This document shows positions 15,448 through 23,593 of a stretch of 64,000 nt of DNA, piece after piece. A model generated the notes under the pieces. The model was not told where the DNA came from, made no database searches, and was given only the letters and a program-made list of their open reading frames with translations. How positions within the stretch are numbered: the first letter of the stretch is position 1; every line of letters begins with the position of its first letter. The translations under genes were made by a program, and so were the position numbers. The stretch comes from Nonomuraea jabiensis. GTDB taxonomy: Bacteria; Actinomycetota; Actinomycetes; Streptosporangiales; Streptosporangiaceae. The DNA is taken from assembly GCF_014204795.1 (NCBI RefSeq), contig NZ_JACHMB010000001.1, positions 9,498,501 through 9,562,500 on the forward strand, in the 5' to 3' direction.

Positions 15448-17628
15448 TCATCCGGTACTCAAGGTGTCCACACATCGGGGGCAGGGCCCGACGAACCGCA
15501 TGCCATCAATGGCCGCGACCAGGCCGCCGCCCAGTGCCTGGGCGAAGCCGATCCCGGCCTGCTTGGCGATCAGGTGCGGGTTGGCCGCGCCGTAGTTGTC
15601 GGCGCGCAGGTAGGTATGGTCGACGTAGCCGAGCCGGTGCCGCTCCAGCGCGGGCACGCCCTTGACGGCGATCGGCCCGTAGGTGATGTTCAGCGCCTGG
15701 GCGGTCAGGCACGCCGCCGCCGAGATGTCCAGGTTGTCCAGGTGCGGGCCGGTGCCGGCGATCGAGGTGAAGGCTTCCATGAACTTCGGGCACCAGCCCA
15801 GCACCTCCACGACCGCCTCGGAGATGTCCACCCGCGGCATCGTCGCCTCCACCCGCTTGCGCAGGTCAATCAGCGACGGCGGCTCATCGATCGCCTTCAC
15901 GCTCGCCACATGGATCTTGCCGTCGTCGTCGATGGTGACGGAGGTATTAGCGGCCAGCCCGGCCCGCACCACCCGGTAGGCGCGATCCAGCCGCTCGGCA
16001 TGCTCGGCCAGCAGTCCGGCGGGGTCTTCGGGCAGGCCCAGGTCGGTCAGCACGCTGTCCTTGACCGCCGCCCAGACCGCACCCTTCAGCAACTGCGCGT
16101 CCGGGTCGCGCCACCGGCTGGAGGCAGGCGAGTGGATCTCGCGGCGTTTGAGGTGGCGGTGGAACTGCTCCAGCACGCAGAACACGTACGCGTTGCGGTC
16201 GACCAGGTTGTCGGTGCGGGCCGGATGGCCGAACACCAGCCGCTTCCACGGACCTGTCACCACCAGCGGGGCGATCAGCCGCAGCGGCAGCACCGTGACC
16301 GGATGGTGGCGCGAGCGGTAGGCCAGCGCGTCCGGCAGGGCTTGTATGGCGGTCAGCACCTGCCGGCCTTCGGCGTTGGCCTCAAACGCGATCACCGCGG
16401 TCAGCAGCTTCACGAACCCCGACACGGTGGCGTACTTGCTCGCCATCTCCGCCCGCCAGCCGCCGTCGTCCTCGGCGTCCGGCGGCGGCACCAGCCCGGT
16501 CACGGTGGCCACCGCCGAGCGCAGCTGAGCGCGCGGCACGACCGCGTCGATCATCTCCCACACCTCGAACAACCGCACATCCTCACTCCACCCCTCGGCC
16601 TCCAGCAGCACCTCCACCGCCTGCGCCAGCCAGGCCGAGGCCTTGGCCAGCCGGGGATGCTTGATGACCTTCTGCTTGTCGGCTTCCCGCTGCGCCTTGC
16701 CGAGCAGCTCGGTCACCATGAGCAGGTCCAGCAGCTCCAGCGTGTCGTCGATGGTCTTGGTCTCCAGCCGCTGCGCGGTGGCCAGCAGCGTGGCCAGGCG
16801 CCGCGAGGCGGGATGCTTCTTCAGCTGGGAGGAATGGGCGGTCAGGCCGTAGCGGGCCAGCTCGTCCACGCGCCGCTGCGGCACTGCGGCGTCCAGCTCC
16901 AGCCGTCCCAGTTCGGTGCCGCCGATCTCGGCCACCAGATCCAGCGACTTGACGATCTGCGGCCCGGACGACTTCGACGGGCCGGTCCGCCAGCGCTCCA
17001 GATCCGAGACCTTCTTCCCCGGCGGCACCTCCAGCAGTAAGTCCAGCACCGCCCGCTGCTGCGCGCTGAGCAGCGCAGCCAGGGTGTCATGCAGCTCCCG
17101 CGTGGCGCGTTCCCGCTCTCGCGCCACCAGCCGGGTCAGCGTGCTGATCCCAGGCAACAGCACGTCGTTCTGCCGCAGCCAGCGCACCGCGTACTGGAAC
17201 AACGCGGTCGGGCCGTCGCCGATGTTCCACGCGCGCGCCCGCACCTTGCCCGCCAGTTCGGCCTCGGCCGAGGCGAAGTCCTCCAGCCCGAACGCCTTGG
17301 CGATCTCCCAGGTGTGCTCCAGCCGCGTCTTGTCCCGCTCGGTGTGACGCTTCACGCAGGACGGATCCTCGATTCCCAGCTGCGCGGCGACGACATCCAG
17401 GACCTCATTCGGCACCTCCAGCGGATCAGCCAGAAAGCACCCCAGATAGCGAACGGTCACGAGCTGGAGGGCGAAGCCGCATCGGATGTGCCGGCCACGA
17501 TGCCCCTTGATGAGGGCCATGTCCTCGTTGTCAAGGAAGAAAATCTTCTCCATCTCGGCCCGGGAGGGCGGGCCGTCGTAACGGCCGTACTTCGCCGCTT
17601 CTGAGTCACTCAGGAAGTCGACAGGCAT
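15448..17628 (-). mobile_element. tnpA: Tn3-family transposase (TnpA), C-terminally truncated
   Basis: About 726 residues from ATG 17628 ('MPVDFLSDSEAAKYGRYDGP', the usual TnpA opening with the DUF4158 domain). The DDE domain begins near the end ('ITYGPIAVKGVPALERHRLG', 'TYLRADNYGAANPHLIAKQA', 'GGGLVAAIDGMRF') and then breaks off into unrelated residues near 15485. Full-length relatives run to about 1000 residues, so the last 250, with two catalytic acids, are gone and the element cannot transpose on its own. The upstream open codons to 17676 are probably not translated. Confidence 0.9.
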
Positions 17629-17802
17629 GCACGCAATGTATGACCCGTGATACACAGCGTCATCAGAGCGATACAATCGTTACCAAGTGCTACTTAGCGT
17701 CACACGACGTAGATCAAAGTCGCGCTGTGAGATCGACCGGAATCCGGCGCGAGCCGCCTCTGCAAGCGGGAGACGACAGGGCCCGCTGACCAGCGGAACC
17801 CC
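17629..17802. other. Subterminal region of the Tn3-family element
   Basis: AT-richer DNA (17640-17700) between the transposase start and the terminal repeat, probably holding the tnpA promoter and transposase or resolvase sites. A segment at 17738-17749 (CGGAATCCGGCG) is inverted relative to part of the terminal repeat (17811-17822), so it may be a second transposase contact site. No gene is visible. Confidence 0.4.
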
Positions 17803-17840
17803 GTTAACGCCGGATTCCGTTCCAAATCTCTCTGCCCCCC
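17803..17840 (-). repeat. 38-bp terminal inverted repeat of the Tn3-family element (one end)
   Basis: Read inward on the minus strand the 38 bases begin GGGGGGCAGAGAG and end CGGCGTTAAC. The length of 38, the run of G at the tip and the TAA near the inner end are the Tn3-family signature. The tip abuts IS701-like coding sequence exactly after its Asp-Thr-Gly-Phe codons. I could not find the partner repeat; the other end is lost with the 3' end of tnpA. Confidence 0.65.
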
Positions 17841-18003
17841 GAAACCCGTGTCATTGACCACCCACGCCACCGGCTCCACGACCTCGATGGCCCGGCGGGC
17901 CGGCCTGGCCCGCACCGCCCAGGTGTCCCACCCCGAGCCGCTCCGCCATCGGCTGCATCGACTTACGCCGCCCGTCCAGCAACAACCCACGCAGGTACGT
18001 CAG
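17841..18003 (-). pseudogene. IS701-family transposase remnant
   Basis: The minus strand encodes 'TYLRGLLLDGRRKSMQPMAE' and 'RLGVG', then after a deletion or frame change 'WDTWAVRARPARRAIEVVEP' and 'VAWVVNDTGF'. These are consecutive conserved blocks of IS701-type DDE transposases, including the first catalytic Asp of 'vDDTGF'. The Tn3-type terminal repeat starts right after this block, so the transposon interrupted the IS. The 5' end stops at the kinase gene's stop codon. Confidence 0.75.
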
Positions 18004-18004
18004 A

Positions 18005-19780
18005 CTAGTCCCGGATCTTGGTTCTGCGGGGCAGACGCAGGACGAACGTCGCGCCCCGAGCAGGCTCGCTGCGCACCGCCGCGGACCCGCCGTGCGCCTC
18101 GGCGAGCTGCCGCACGATGGCCAGACCCAGTCCACTGCCGCCGGTCTGGCGGCTGCGCGATTTCTCGGCCCGCCAGAACCGGTCGAAGACGTACGGAAGG
18201 TGCTCGGGCGCGATGCCCGGCCCGGTGTCGGCCACCTCGATGAGCACGTCGTCGCCGTCGGCGTACGCGCGCAGGCTCACCCGCCCGCCGGGCGGCGTGT
18301 GGCGGAGCGCGTTGGTGAGCAGGTTGCCGACCGCCTGCCGCAGCCGTACCGGATCGGCGTCCAGGTACGGGCGGCCGGTCACCTCGACGGTCAGCACCAG
18401 CCCGGCGGCCGCGGCGCGGTAGACGGTCGCGATCTGCTCGAGCAGGTCGGCCACGTCGACCGGCTCGGGGTGCAGCCGCAGCTTGCCCGCGTCGGCGAGC
18501 GCGAGCTGCTGCAGGTCGTCGATGATGTGTTGCAGCACCATGGCCTCCTCGACCAGCGAGGCGGTGAGCGCCGGGTCCAGCTCGGCCACGCCGTCCTGGG
18601 TGGCCTCCAGCCAGCCGCGGATGTTGCTCAGCGGCGTGCGCAGCTCGTGCGACACGTCGCTGACCATCGCCTTGCGCTGCTGCTCCATGCGGTCCAGGTG
18701 CTCGGACATCTCGTTGAACGCGGCGCCCAGCTCGCCGACTTCGCCCTTGGCGCGTACCATGACTCGCGCCGAGCCGTCGCCCGCCCGCATCCGCCGGGCT
18801 GCGGCGGTCACCGCCCGCATCGGCCGCACCAGCCGGGTGGCGACGAGCACGCTGACCCCGACCGCCAGGACGAGGATCACCGCGGTGGCCCCCGCGAGGT
18901 CGTAGGGGTCGATGGCCGGCGTACGGTCCTCGGGCGAGCCGATGTAGAGCAGCGCGGCCGGTGCGACGTACGGCTTCAACTGGGCGCGGCGCGCGGTGGC
19001 CAGGCACTCGGCGGCCGATGCCGGAGCGGTCGGCTTGCCGGTCTCGTCCAGCCACACCTCGACCCGGCTTCCGTGGCACTTGCGGACCAGGGCGGCGAGC
19101 TGGTTGAGCGCGCGCTTCTCGGTGGTGGTCGGTCCGGGCGTGTTCGGCGAGCACGACGGCGAACCGGGCTGTGACGCCGCGTACGGCACGCTGACGGGCG
19201 GGCCCGGGCGTTCGGTGTCCGGTGCCGGGGTGGCAGGACCGCCCTCGCGGCGGAGGTAGGGACGGCCGCCGGGCCCGACGGCGACCGTGGCGCGCCAGCC
19301 CTCGTGGCGCAGGCACGCCGCCTGCGCGTCGACCTCCTCGCGCAGCCGTGCCCGTTCGGGCCCCGGCAGAAGGAACGGCCCGACCGCGCGCGCGTCGATC
19401 CGGTCGGTGGCCGTCCCGGGCACCAGCGAGACGTCGACGGCGAGGGGGTCGACGACGGCCGAGGCGCGTGCGGACAGCGGCGGCCGGCCGGTCGCCGAGT
19501 CCGCGATCAGGGCGCCGCCCTCGGTCGCCAGCGCGACCCGCTGGCCGCGCTGACGGGCCAGCCCGCGCACGGTCTCCTCGACGCCGTCCCACCGCGGGTG
19601 GCTCGCCGCGTAGCCGAGCAGCGCGTCGTTGACGCGGGCGTCGCGGGCGAGCGTCTGGCCCTGCTGATGCCGGATCTCGCCGGACGTGCTGCGCGCCGCC
19701 AGCCACGCGGTCGCCACGATCGAGCACACCGCGATCAGGACCGAGCTGGCGATCAGCCGTACGAGGAGACTATGGCGCAT
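18005..19780 (-). CDS. Sensor histidine kinase, HisKA/BaeS-like
   Basis: A 591-residue two-helix sensor. Helix 1 is at about 8-28, followed by a long extracytoplasmic domain (about 30-285) with several Cys that may pair, then helix 2 (about 287-308), HAMP, HisKA with phospho-acceptor His in 'VSDVSHELRTPLSNIRGWLE' and HATPase_c ('NLLTNALRHTPPGGRV', 'DTGPGIAPEHLPYVFDRFWR', 'GGSGLGLAIVRQL'). It overlaps the upstream regulator gene by 11 bases. It faces an L,D-transpeptidase gene, so envelope stress is a plausible signal. The 3' end abuts IS701 debris. Confidence 0.93.
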   Translation of the reverse strand: MRHSLLVRLIASSVLIAVCSIVATAWLAARSTSGEIRHQQGQTLARDARVNDALLGYAASHPRWDGVEETVRGLARQRGQRVALATEGGALIADSATGRPPLSARASAVVDPLAVDVSLVPGTATDRIDARAVGPFLLPGPERARLREEVDAQAACLRHEGWRATVAVGPGGRPYLRREGGPATPAPDTERPGPPVSVPYAASQPGSPSCSPNTPGPTTTEKRALNQLAALVRKCHGSRVEVWLDETGKPTAPASAAECLATARRAQLKPYVAPAALLYIGSPEDRTPAIDPYDLAGATAVILVLAVGVSVLVATRLVRPMRAVTAAARRMRAGDGSARVMVRAKGEVGELGAAFNEMSEHLDRMEQQRKAMVSDVSHELRTPLSNIRGWLEATQDGVAELDPALTASLVEEAMVLQHIIDDLQQLALADAGKLRLHPEPVDVADLLEQIATVYRAAAAGLVLTVEVTGRPYLDADPVRLRQAVGNLLTNALRHTPPGGRVSLRAYADGDDVLIEVADTGPGIAPEHLPYVFDRFWRAEKSRSRQTGGSGLGLAIVRQLAEAHGGSAAVRSEPARGATFVLRLPRRTKIRD

Positions 19781-20459
19781 GGTCGCTGACCAGCTTGTAC
19801 CCGACGCCGTAGACCGTGCGCAGCCGGACCGGCCGCTGCGGCTGCGGCTCGATCTTCTTGCGCAGGTTCTTCACGTGCACGTCGACCGTGCGCTCGGTGA
19901 TGAAGCGGTCGAAGCCGTGCAGGTGCTCCAGAAGCTGTGCCCGGGTGAAGACTCGCTCCGGCCACGCGGCCAGCGCCTCCAGGAGGCGGAACTCCGCGGG
20001 CGTGCACTCGACCTCGCGCCCGTCCGCGAGCACCGTATGCCGCTCGAGATCCACCGTGAGGCCGCCGACCCGGTACACCCCCTCGCCGCGCCCCCGCCCG
20101 GCCCGCCGCAGCAGCGTGCGCACCCGGGCCATCAGCTCGCGCGGGCTGTAGGGCTTGGTGAGGTAGTCGTCGGCGCCGAGATCGAGGCCGAGCAGCAGGT
20201 CGTCCTCCGTCGAGCGGGCGGTCACCATCAGCACCAGCACGTCGGACTCGGCGCGCAGCACGCGGCACACGTCGAGGCCGTCGACGCCCGGCATCATCAC
20301 GTCGAGCAGGACGAGGTCGGGGCGGCGAACGCGAGCCTCGTCGATCGCGGCCCGCCCGTCGTGGACGACGGCCACGGAGTGCCCCTCGCGCTGGAGATAG
20401 CGGCGCAGCAGCTCCGCCTGTTTGGGGTCGTCCTCCGCAACCAGGACATTCGCGCACAT
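19770..20459 (-). CDS. Response regulator, OmpR/PhoB family
   Basis: A 229-residue regulator. The receiver has an acidic pair in 'VLVAEDDPKQAELL', phospho-Asp in 'PDLVLLDVMMPGVDGLDVCR' and Lys in 'YLTKPYSPRELMARVRTLLR'. The winged-helix DNA-binding domain ends in 'RTVDVHVKNLRKKIEP' and 'RLRTVYGVGYKL'. ATG 20459 has GGAGG nearby, although very close; 20495 is an alternative GTG. It is co-transcribed with the kinase. The 94-base gap to the divergent L,D-transpeptidase contains three TCAC repeats at 11-base steps, a likely binding site. Confidence 0.93.
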   Translation of the reverse strand: MCANVLVAEDDPKQAELLRRYLQREGHSVAVVHDGRAAIDEARVRRPDLVLLDVMMPGVDGLDVCRVLRAESDVLVLMVTARSTEDDLLLGLDLGADDYLTKPYSPRELMARVRTLLRRAGRGRGEGVYRVGGLTVDLERHTVLADGREVECTPAEFRLLEALAAWPERVFTRAQLLEHLHGFDRFITERTVDVHVKNLRKKIEPQPQRPVRLRTVYGVGYKLVSDHAP

Positions 20460-20502
20460 AGCCTCCGAGCGTAGGCGACCCGTGACCGGCACCACGGGAT
20501 CA

Positions 20503-20535
20503 TCACATCGGCCTCACAGGTTCTTCACTTTTCTC
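20503..20535. promoter_or_regulatory. Three TCAC direct repeats with 11-base period (probable OmpR-type box)
   Basis: TCACA at 20503, TCACA at 20514 and TCACT at 20525, with starts exactly 11 bases apart. OmpR/PhoB-family regulators bind head-to-tail repeats with one-turn spacing, and this array lies between the regulator gene and the divergent L,D-transpeptidase gene. Confidence 0.6.
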
Positions 20536-20552
20536 GGCCAGCATCTTGCGAC

Positions 20553-21305
20553 ATGCGCCACGTCAAGATCTACACCGGCGCCCTGCTCGCCGCCGGCCTG
20601 ATCGCCGGGACCGCCGCTTGCGGCTCGTCGAGCGGTGGCACCTCAGGATCCGGCCCGTCCAAGACCGCCCAACCGGCGGCCGCCGGCGAACAACAGCAGC
20701 GGCAGGGCGGTGCGGAGATAGCGACCGTACGCGGCCGCCAGATCGCCGTGCACAGGCGCAAGGGCGACGGCGCGGCCTGGAAGACGCTGTCCAGCCCCAA
20801 CGAGATGGGTGCCACCCGGGTGTTCCTGGTCGACGCCAGGGACGGCGACTGGCTCAAGGTGCTGCTGCCGGTCCGGCCCAACGGCAGCACCGGCTGGGTC
20901 AAGGCGTCCGACGTCAAGCTGACGTCGACGACCCGCCGAGTGGAGATAGCCCCGAAGGTGTTCACGTTCACCGTCTTCGACGGCGACAAGGTGCTGCGCA
21001 CCGGCAAGGTCGCCACCGGCGAGGGCGGCACACCTACGCCGGCCGGCCGCTTCTACTTCACCGAGCTGGTCCAGCCGCCGAACCCCAACGGCGCCTACGG
21101 CGCCTACGCCTTCGGGCTGAGCGGCTTCTCTCCGACGCTGCAGACGTTCGCCGGCGGCCCCGGGCAGCTCGCCGTGCACGGCACGAACCAGGCGTCGGCG
21201 CTGGGCAGCAAGGTCAGCCACGGCTGCGTGCGGGTCAGCAACGACGACATCACCTGGATGGCCAAGAACCTGGCGATCGGCACGCCTGTCGTCGTCAAGG
21301 AATGA
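20553..21305 (+). CDS. L,D-transpeptidase lipoprotein (YkuD domain)
   Basis: A 250-residue cell-wall enzyme forming or editing 3-3 peptidoglycan crosslinks. The signal peptide ends in a lipobox (Gly-Thr-Ala-Ala-Cys), so it is anchored outside the membrane. A short SH3-like segment (about 55-125) precedes the YkuD catalytic domain (about 130-250). The active site reads 'AVHGTNQ' then 'SHGCVRVSNDD', with Cys225 as nucleophile. It diverges from the two-component pair across an OmpR-type direct-repeat array, which suggests regulation by it. No ribosome site is obvious before the ATG. Confidence 0.93.
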   Translation: MRHVKIYTGALLAAGLIAGTAACGSSSGGTSGSGPSKTAQPAAAGEQQQRQGGAEIATVRGRQIAVHRRKGDGAAWKTLSSPNEMGATRVFLVDARDGDWLKVLLPVRPNGSTGWVKASDVKLTSTTRRVEIAPKVFTFTVFDGDKVLRTGKVATGEGGTPTPAGRFYFTELVQPPNPNGAYGAYAFGLSGFSPTLQTFAGGPGQLAVHGTNQASALGSKVSHGCVRVSNDDITWMAKNLAIGTPVVVKE

Positions 21306-21327
21306 AGCAGCAACGAAAGGACCATCG

Positions 21328-21540
21328 ATGCGACTGACGTCCCTCACGGTAGCCGTCACGCTGGGCACCGGCCTGGCCTGCACCGCTCTGACCTTCACGG
21401 GTCTGGCCGCCGCCGAGGCCACCACGCCCAAGCCGACCTCCTCGCCGGGGCACCTGAGCCCGAGCCACCCTGGCGACAACTCGCCGACCGCCGAGCCGCC
21501 CGGCAAGGCCATCCCCAAGATGCCGAACTACACCGGCTGA
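21328..21540 (+). CDS. Small secreted Pro/Ser-rich peptide
   Basis: 70 residues: a Sec signal peptide (about 1-29, ending Ala-Ala-Ala-Glu-Ala) and a 40-residue mature part rich in Pro, Ser, Thr and Lys, with no cysteine. AAAGGA lies 6 bases before the ATG and the gene follows the transpeptidase by 22 bases, so they are co-transcribed. A strong terminator hairpin follows. It has no recognisable family; a wall-associated role is only suggested by the operon. Confidence 0.75.
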   Translation: MRLTSLTVAVTLGTGLACTALTFTGLAAAEATTPKPTSSPGHLSPSHPGDNSPTAEPPGKAIPKMPNYTG

Positions 21541-21548
21541 CCCAGACC

Positions 21549-21582
21549 ACGGGCCCGCATGCCTCCCGTCGTGCGGGCCCGT
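21549..21582 (+). terminator. Strong hairpin terminator
   Basis: ACGGGCCCGCA and TGCGGGCCCGT form a perfect 11-bp stem with a 12-base loop, nine bases after the stop of the secreted-peptide gene. Confidence 0.75.
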
Positions 21583-21647
21583 ACCGCAGCGGTCCGTGCC
21601 GGAGCACGAGCCCCGGCCTCGATAGATGATCACGAAAAGGAGAAGGC

Positions 21648-22970
21648 GTGACTGATGACCAAGGATGGGACCGGCGTTCGCTGTTGCGGAGCGCGGCCAT
21701 GATGGCCGGTGCCGCCGCGACCACGCCCTTGTTAGGCAAGGCGGCGGCAGCGCGGGCCGGTGGCACCGACGCGGACGCGTTGTACAAGGCGGGCAAGTTC
21801 GAGCAGGCCGGCCGGGCGTATGAGGAGATCCTGAAGAAAGACCCTGCGAACCTGCACGCGGCCCGCCGGCGCGGCTATATCGGGCTGCTGGGCAACAAGT
21901 TCCCCGACGCTGAAAAGTACCTCAACATGGCCCTCAAACTGGCGCCCGAGGACAAGGAAACCAACTACTACCTGGGCGACTGCTACATCCGGCAGGACAA
22001 ATACTCCCTCGCCGCACCACGCTGGCAGGCGGCCGGCGAGGACGCCTACGCCAAATGGTTCGCGGCAGTCCGCGGCGAGGCGTATCAGATCCACGGCGAC
22101 ATCGGCCGGGTGAAATTTGCGCAGATGGACCCGGAGCCGCTGGTGGAGGCCTCGGTCAACGGCGGCCCGGTGAAGCGCTTCGTGTTCTACACCGGCGCCC
22201 CGTATCTGAGCATGCGCGCGTCGGTGGCCAAGGAGGCCGGGCTGAGCCCCGTCGCCAGCCAGAAGCTCGACTTCGAGGGCGGCACCATATGGGCGTACTA
22301 CGGGATACTGGACTCCTTCAAGCTCGGCGGCATCGAACTGCGCAACGTCCCCGTGAGCTGGTCGGCGACGGAGTCGGGCGACGATGTCGACACCGACAAC
22401 GACGGCCTGATCGGCACGTGGGTCTTCTACCACTTGCTGACCACCTTCGACTACGCGGGCCGGCAGCTTGTCCTGCGTCGCCGCACCCCCGAGGCGGCCG
22501 GCAAGGTACGCGCCGACGCCGCCCGGGCGGGCGCCAAGCCGCTGCCGATGTGGCTGGCCCGTGAGCAATATCTGGGCACGACGGGCAGCTTCGCCGGCGC
22601 CACCGGCTCCCGTACAGGGCCGGTGGGCGTGAACTTCGGTGGCGTCGGCGAGATCGCCGCGGGCATGGCCGGGGAAACGGCCGAGCAGCTGGGGGTCCGC
22701 GTCGACTACGACCGCCAGATCGGGACATTCGCCCAAAGTCACCCAGCCGTCGCCTACCCCTGCTACCCGAAGGAGATCCGCATCGGCGACGCCGTCGCCA
22801 AGGAGGTCTATTGCTACACGAACCCAAACGCACAGATCAACGTGCCCTGGCCCTATGGAGATGGGGTCGACGGGATGGGCTGGTTCTCCCACTGCTTCTG
22901 GAAGCCCTATAACATCACCGTCGACTTCACCGACATGAAGCTCTACATCGCCCGCGGCAAGGCCGCCTGA
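21648..22970 (+). CDS. Tat-exported TPR protein with a pepsin/retropepsin-like domain lacking the catalytic Asp
   Basis: 440 residues. The N-terminus carries a twin-arginine signal ('DRRSLLRSAAMMAGAAATTP'). TPR-like repeats fill about 40-135 ('ALYKAGKFEQAGRAYEEILK' and following). The rest resembles a retropepsin-type aspartyl protease: 'GLIGTWVFYHLLTTFDYAGR' is typical of the flap-side strands. Where the family has Asp-Thr-Gly-Ala this protein has Tyr181-Thr-Gly-Ala, so proteolysis by the usual mechanism is unlikely and a binding role more plausible. GTG 21648 is supported by AAAAGGAG 5 bases upstream. Confidence 0.75.
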   Translation: MTDDQGWDRRSLLRSAAMMAGAAATTPLLGKAAAARAGGTDADALYKAGKFEQAGRAYEEILKKDPANLHAARRRGYIGLLGNKFPDAEKYLNMALKLAPEDKETNYYLGDCYIRQDKYSLAAPRWQAAGEDAYAKWFAAVRGEAYQIHGDIGRVKFAQMDPEPLVEASVNGGPVKRFVFYTGAPYLSMRASVAKEAGLSPVASQKLDFEGGTIWAYYGILDSFKLGGIELRNVPVSWSATESGDDVDTDNDGLIGTWVFYHLLTTFDYAGRQLVLRRRTPEAAGKVRADAARAGAKPLPMWLAREQYLGTTGSFAGATGSRTGPVGVNFGGVGEIAAGMAGETAEQLGVRVDYDRQIGTFAQSHPAVAYPCYPKEIRIGDAVAKEVYCYTNPNAQINVPWPYGDGVDGMGWFSHCFWKPYNITVDFTDMKLYIARGKAA

Positions 22971-22988
22971 TCACCGAACCCGCACGGG

Positions 22989-23006
22989 CGTCACCTGGAG
23001 GTGACG
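22989..23006 (+). terminator. Small hairpin after the Tat-exported protein gene
   Basis: CGTCACC-TGGA-GGTGACG, a perfect 7-bp stem with a four-base loop, about 19 bases after the stop. Confidence 0.5.
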
Positions 23007-23593
23007 GCTCCGGCGGTCGAGGGGGAAGGCGAGCCACACGCTCTTCCCCCCTCACCTGGTGCCGCGCCTAGGAGTGTCCCGGCCGTCTCGGGGGCGGGGT
23101 GGATGGCCTGCCGCACGACGCCGGACGCCTCAGTGGCGCCCGTCACCATCTCCGTCACCGCGCTCCCCGTCACCGCGGTCGCCGTCACGCCGCTCATCAT
23201 CGGCGTCGTCGGCACGCCCATCCTCGGCCCTGTCATCAGCCCTGTCATCAGCCCTGTCGCCGGTGTGCGCGCCGGGCGGCTGCGTTTCGGCGCTTCGGCC
23301 AGGGCGCGAACGGCGGGGCCGGCTTCGTTCTGCGCCTGCCGCTGAGTGCTCCGGCCGAGCAGACCGGTCCGCAGCCGCAGCCGCAGGCGGCGCGGCAGGC
23401 CGCCCCGCCGAACCCGGGCGCATGACCGCACGCCGCAACCCGGGCCTACCTCCTCAGTACGCACAGCTCGCGCCAGGCGCGGCCGCTGCCCTGGGCAGCC
23501 TCATCGCGGACCGCTGACAGGCGAAGAAGTCGTAGGTCGTTACCGCTGATTTCTGCCCTCAAGACATGATCTGTAGCAGGCGTGGGCGACGGT
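23007..23593. other. Intergenic, low-complexity; possible kinase 3' remnant
   Basis: Nearly 590 bases with no credible intact gene. From 23140 to 23260 the plus strand is low-complexity (repeats of gtcatcagccct and gtcaccg), which opens long meaningless frames on both strands. At 23283-23425 one plus frame reads 'FRRFGQGANGGAGFVLRLPL' and a Pro/Gln-rich tail to a stop, resembling the very end of a histidine kinase ATPase domain. That identification is weak. Confidence 0.35.

Noticed and set aside
15379..17040. A 553-codon plus-strand frame opposite the Tn3 transposase
   Set aside because: Antisense shadow; the minus-strand frame has continuous transposase motifs.
23130..23438. Asp/Arg-repeat minus-strand frame and Pro/Val-repeat plus-strand frame
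   Set aside because: Both come from low-complexity DNA (short cgtcatcagccctgt-type repeats) and have no ribosome site or domain.
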